Assembly (NCBI GenBank): GCA_964017045.1
Contig: OZ024804.1
Coordinates: forward strand, 21,952,537-22,016,536
DNA length: 64,000 nucleotides
Reading direction: 5' to 3'
DNA from: Omphiscola glabra
Taxonomy: Eukaryota > Mollusca > Gastropoda > Lymnaeidae
Below are positions 59,702-64,000 of this stretch, in pieces. Below the pieces are notes generated by a model. That model was not told the origin of the DNA. It made no database searches and saw nothing but the letters and a program-made list of their open reading frames with translations. The translations under genes were made by a program, and so were the position numbers. Every line of letters begins with the position of its first letter. The stretch's first letter is position 1.

Positions 59702-62700
59702 GTGTGTGTAAGTAGGAAAGATGAGACAGAGAAAGATGGAGGTCAAAGGGGTTTAGTGAAATGTTAGAAGGACGTAGTAAAAGTTTTGAAGGAGGAAAAT
59801 TTTTTGTGGTAACGAAAGTTTGAAACTTGTGAGATGAGACAGGGAGCTATGTTTATGGACAGATGTGACAAAATAGTTAAAGGTTGTAATGACCTGTTAG
59901 CTGGACACAGTAAAAGTTTGACGCAAAGGGGTGTTGTGAAGTGGTCGATGGCCACATGAAAGTTTGAAGGGGGAAATTTTTTGTGTTGGAGGCAAAGATG
60001 CGCGATGAGAAAGATGTGTGGGGTCAGAGAAGCCAAAGGTGTGTTATGAAATGTTAGAAGGGCGTAGTAAAAGTTTTGAAGGAGGAAAATTTTTTGTTGT
60101 AAGGAAAGTTTGAAACTTTTGAGCTGAGACAGGTCGCTCTGTTTATGGACAGATGTGACAAAATAGTTAAAGGTTGTAATGACCTGTTAGCTGGACACAG
60201 TAAAAGTTTGACGCAAAGGGGTGTTGTGAAGTGGTCGATGGCCACATGAAAGTTTGAAGGGGGAATTTTTTTTGTGTTGGAGGGAAAGATGCGCGATGAG
60301 AAAGATGGAAAGTGATGAGATGAGAAAGATGGAGGTGATCAGAGAAGACAAAATCGTCAAGGAGTACTATGGTGGACAAATGGCTCATTCATAAACTTTA
60401 ACCTCAAACTCAACCATCCAACAACAAGACAACGCACTAGAAAATCATATGTATCCAAAAAGAAAGTACTAAAAAAGTTTTTAAAAATTTAAAAAAAAAC
60501 AACATCCTTATGACCAATAACACCTAACCAAGTTTGAAAAACAACTCAAAATAAATAAACGTACCATTCTACAAGACTACTAATTTACAATATCCACTAC
60601 AAGATCTCTAATTAGGATACAAATGGGTCCTCAAAACAGATTAGAAGAAGATTTAAAACACCTGTCATAAATAGTGACCCCTAACCAAAGCTTGAGAACT
60701 ACTCGATAAACTTAAATAAAGACATCATACCACACCCAACACCTTTGACAAGTGACACCTAACCCAAGATAGAGAATCTGGCAAGCACTTTAAAATAACA
60801 AACAGCGTACTAAAATCCGCCCCTGTGACTGATGATCACTCTTAACCAAATCAGTGAGAACCATTGTTGAGTACCACTAAATACAAGTAACTTGTTACAA
60901 AACACTTATTTCAAAATGACCCCCACTCAGTGAGAACCACTGCTCTAACTCCTGAGCGTAATTCCCCCACTCCCCTCCCCGTGCGCGTGAAAAGCGAAAT
61001 TCCTTCTGCTACCACCTGGCTTATCTTGTGGCCAAAAAAACACCTCGTCGGCAAAAACGTGTCTCCACATGTTTGTCTGGCGCTGAAACCCGAAATAATA
61101 GCCATCGTCCTTTATGCCTAGTGACCACTTACTCTAAACTTGTTACAAAACAACAACTTTCAAAATGAGAAACGGTCATAATACAACCCGCCATATGAGT
61201 AGTGATCCCCATTCTAAGCTTGAGTACCCCTTCAAAATAAATTAAGACCCAATAAGACCACGCCTTAGGAGCCTCTTAAAATTTACATGTCTAAAAATGT
61301 TTACTTATTCTAACCCACTATGACTACTGACCCTTATGCCAAGCTTGAGAAATAGTGAAATTGAGAAATCGCCAAATATACAATTTTACAAATACAATCC
61401 GTTATGACCACTGACTCTAAACAAAAACTCGAGTACCCCTCAATAACTTTAAATAACCTTATCGTGTTACAAAATATTCAAAATGAAGAAGAAAACACCC
61501 TTATGACCCCAAGACAATGAGAACCACTCATTAGAAAATGAACCATCATAGTTTGGGAATCGTTTAAAATATACAATTTAATTTTTTTTATATTAAAATA
61601 CAACTTTAATACGCATCACCATCATACTTTGAGACCCACTCATAATAAAATTACACAATTTAAAACGGCCCCCACGTAATGAGAACGAATCAAAATGGGA
61701 AACTTCTTTAACTACAAAAGCAACCAACCACACTAGAACCCCTTAGTCAGCACAAAAAAGCTAAAAATACCACTGTCCTAATGACTAATACCGCTGCGCG
61801 CGTGTCAGCGGGAATTCCGACGTGAGTGAAAATTTGAGCGCTATGTGCACCTGGCAACCTTTGTCCAACAACAACAACACCCGCCCCTATGACTCGTGAG
61901 CAGGCCTAACCTACACGAAGAGAAACATATTTCTATGTTGTATTAAGAAAATTGCAAGAATTGTGAACTACTTGTTAAAAAATATACAACATGACAATGA
62001 TATTGAAATCAATCAAGATAAAATTATCATACAACACAATACACTATATCCAAAAAGACCACTGACCCTTAAACTACACTATAAGAATCACATTATATAG
62101 ATATAAATCATCATACGACAGTATATCCAAAAAGAAAAAAACAATTAAATCAACACACTTCGAATGACTAGTGACCCTTAACCCGTGGTTGAGAACCCTT
62201 CAAAATGTAAAAATACTATAAAAATACACCTATAAGAAACATTACCTTTATACTCTGAGAACCGCTCAATAACTTAGAATAACCTTATCATGTTACAAAA
62301 TATTCAAAATGAAGAAGAAAACACCATTATGACTCTTACACAACGAGAACCACTCATTAGAAAATGGACCCTAACATATTGAGAACCGCTAAAATTACAT
62401 ATTTTTAAAAAAAATACTATTAAAATACATCTATAATAAACACTATTTTAAATAATGTCATTTAAAAAATCAAATAAAAAAGGACCCCGCATATTGAGAA
62501 CCACTCGATAAAAGACAATTAAAACTAATTAAGACAACAAGATTAACTACAAAATTAAAACCCCCATACTATACACCAGAACGATTCGTTTAAAAAAAAT
62601 ATATTTAATTATTAAAAATAAATAAAATTAATCACTAATTTAATTATTAAAAATAAATAAAATTAATCACTAATTTATTTTTATCATTAAAATTAAAACC

Positions 62701-62953
62701 AATAATCAATAAAATAAACACCATGCAACAACAATCGAAATTATTAACAAGGTAATAAGAAAATACACACCATGCAACAACACGAGTGTGCAACAATGGA
62801 AATTATATATTAATTAATCGATTATCTCCCTTTGATCTATACTCAAACAACTCCATCATCATCTCCTTCTTACCCTCCAATTTACCCTCCAATTTACCCT
62901 CCAATTTACCCTCCAAATAATAATCAAATGCGACCTAATATACTACTAACGTT

Positions 62954-64000
62954 GTTCACCAATATTTCTCCAGTTGAAGCACTTAGTTTTTCTAAAGTTA
63001 TCCAAACTATGTAAATTGTAAAGCATCAGTCTGCAACATGCGTCCTCACAAGTGAATGTGGCTTTGAATAGTTCTTGACCTATTTTTCTCTGTCCTGCCT
63101 GCCGAGGAAGGCTCTTTAAGCCGAAATTTTCTCAACTTATTGTCCTGTATTTCAATTCCAGCTTTCACATACCTTGTTTTATAATTTCCTTAGCACAGCT
63201 TGAACGTAGCTCTTCATTGATTAACCAAACGAGGCAATCCCAGTATCACAAACACGGGAAAAGAAAGAAAGGCGATAGACAACAAAGAAAAAACAACGAC
63301 GAAAAGGCAATATACCAAAACCGCGCGAAGCAAGAATTCAACAGCCGTTACCATGCAGCCAATATAACACAATGGCACCCAAGATTTCATACAAAAAAAA
63401 CGTCAAACAGTTCATCTTTTATTAAGGGTTAAACAGCTTTTTGGATTTGATCAAAAGCGGCACTATTACATTTGAAAAAACGAAAACAATTTCCAGAAAT
63501 AAAAATTATGCGACCCGAGAAATTGAATGGATTTATGTTGTAAAGATTCAGTATTTAATGATGTTGATACATCATTTTTTGTTTAAGCAACAACGAAACA
63601 ACGTTTAAATAGTTATTTCTGAACTATACTGCCTTTGAACTTAAAGCCCAAGTAGAGAGGACCATGGAAAACAAGAACAAATTAAAGCACCAATAAATGC
63701 GCGCTGCAAAACTAAGAAGATAAATAAAAAAAAATATTTTTATAAGCCAAGGAAACGTTATAGGAATTTGAAAATACATTTCAGATAGGGGCTCCCAAAA
63801 AGGCACACGATCCGCTTGATCACTTAAGCCAAATGTTGCTCAGCTGTGTAAGAAGAAGCGCTGCCAGGTCTCCGGCAAACAATGAGTAGGAGGAAGAAAG
63901 CGAATCCTGGTTTTTGAGAACCTTTAATGTTCTTATTTGTTTTTAATAAAGGTTGAGCAGATTGTAACAATCGTACTTTATTGAATTTGTAATCGCTTTT
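62954..64000. other. Right flank of the palindrome, no gene recognised
   Basis: The phrase gaggaaggctctttaagccg near 63101 resembles a conserved motif in the tails of some retroelements (Penelope-like), but no coding part is visible. The forward frame at 63217-63432 is rich in Lys, Arg, Asn and Gln with no recognisable domain. The rest is AT-rich. Confidence 0.35.

Larger units (their letters stand above)
48799..62953. repeat. Large inverted duplication (palindrome with 2.16-kb spacer)
   Basis: The left arm 48799-54792 reads as the near-exact reverse complement of the right arm 56952-62953. The sum of paired coordinates is 111752 at the outer end, 111750 at the Bcl-2 terminal exon and 111744 at the inner end, so total length differences are only a few bases. 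Differences I found are substitutions at left 51690, 54399 and 54439, a 6-bp indel (acactt) near 54760, and a poly-A length change (27 versus 29) near 52052. The (CA)n tract near 53308 has the same length in both arms. The spacer is unique. No target duplication is visible at the outer ends. Confidence 0.96.

Noticed and set aside
48799..62953. Palindrome as a simple hairpin-read artefact
   Set aside because: That would give arms meeting without a unique spacer and without fixed differences; here there is a 2.16-kb unique spacer and several differences. Other kinds of misassembly are not excluded.

Overview
This is a eukaryotic, animal-type genomic window. Coding sequence is scarce, exons are short with GT/AG junctions, introns are very long, and most of the length is AT-rich non-coding DNA. 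I infer an invertebrate, most likely a mollusc or another lophotrochozoan. The basis is the very dense minisatellites, the LINE and hAT-MITE content, a single-Kunitz secreted protein, and a Bcl-2 gene with the animal-typical intron position after the GGW of BH2. The species cannot be read from the sequence.

Region 1 (1-6.1 kb) is intergenic: seven tandem arrays or simple-sequence tracts and one terminal-inverted-repeat element. Region 2 (6.2-36.4 kb) holds a minus-strand gene that I reconstructed from splice sites. It has a signal-peptide exon (36348-36413), exons at 14605-14655, 9190-9295, 8696-8804 and 8091-8169, and a long last exon (6205-6888). Every junction keeps phase. The product would be a secreted protein of about 364 residues: a short cysteine module, one Kunitz domain with perfect cysteine spacing but glycine at P1, and a lysine-rich tail. 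Four weaker candidate exons lie in its 21.7-kb first intron. The introns are crowded with minisatellites, including a 2.4-kb 12-bp array, plus hAT MITEs, LINE tails and a 200-N assembly gap.

Region 3 (36.4-48.8 kb) lies upstream of that gene. It holds a DR1 nuclear-receptor motif about 0.53 kb upstream of the start codon, a five-copy CACGTG cluster, many more arrays (one with a 140-bp higher-order repeat) and old transposable elements.

Region 4 (48.8-63.0 kb) is the most striking. A nearly identical inverted duplication, with arms of about 6.0 kb (48799-54792 and 56952-62953), flanks a 2.16-kb unique spacer. The spacer carries the main coding exon of a Bcl-2 family gene (minus strand). The terminal exon, encoding the end of BH2 and the membrane anchor, lies in the left arm, and an intact copy lies in mirror orientation in the right arm. 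If recombination between the arms inverted the spacer, the gene would still be complete, now reading rightward into the other terminal exon. Region 5 (63.0-64.0 kb) has no convincing gene.

Almost all other open frames run through tandem arrays and are not genes.
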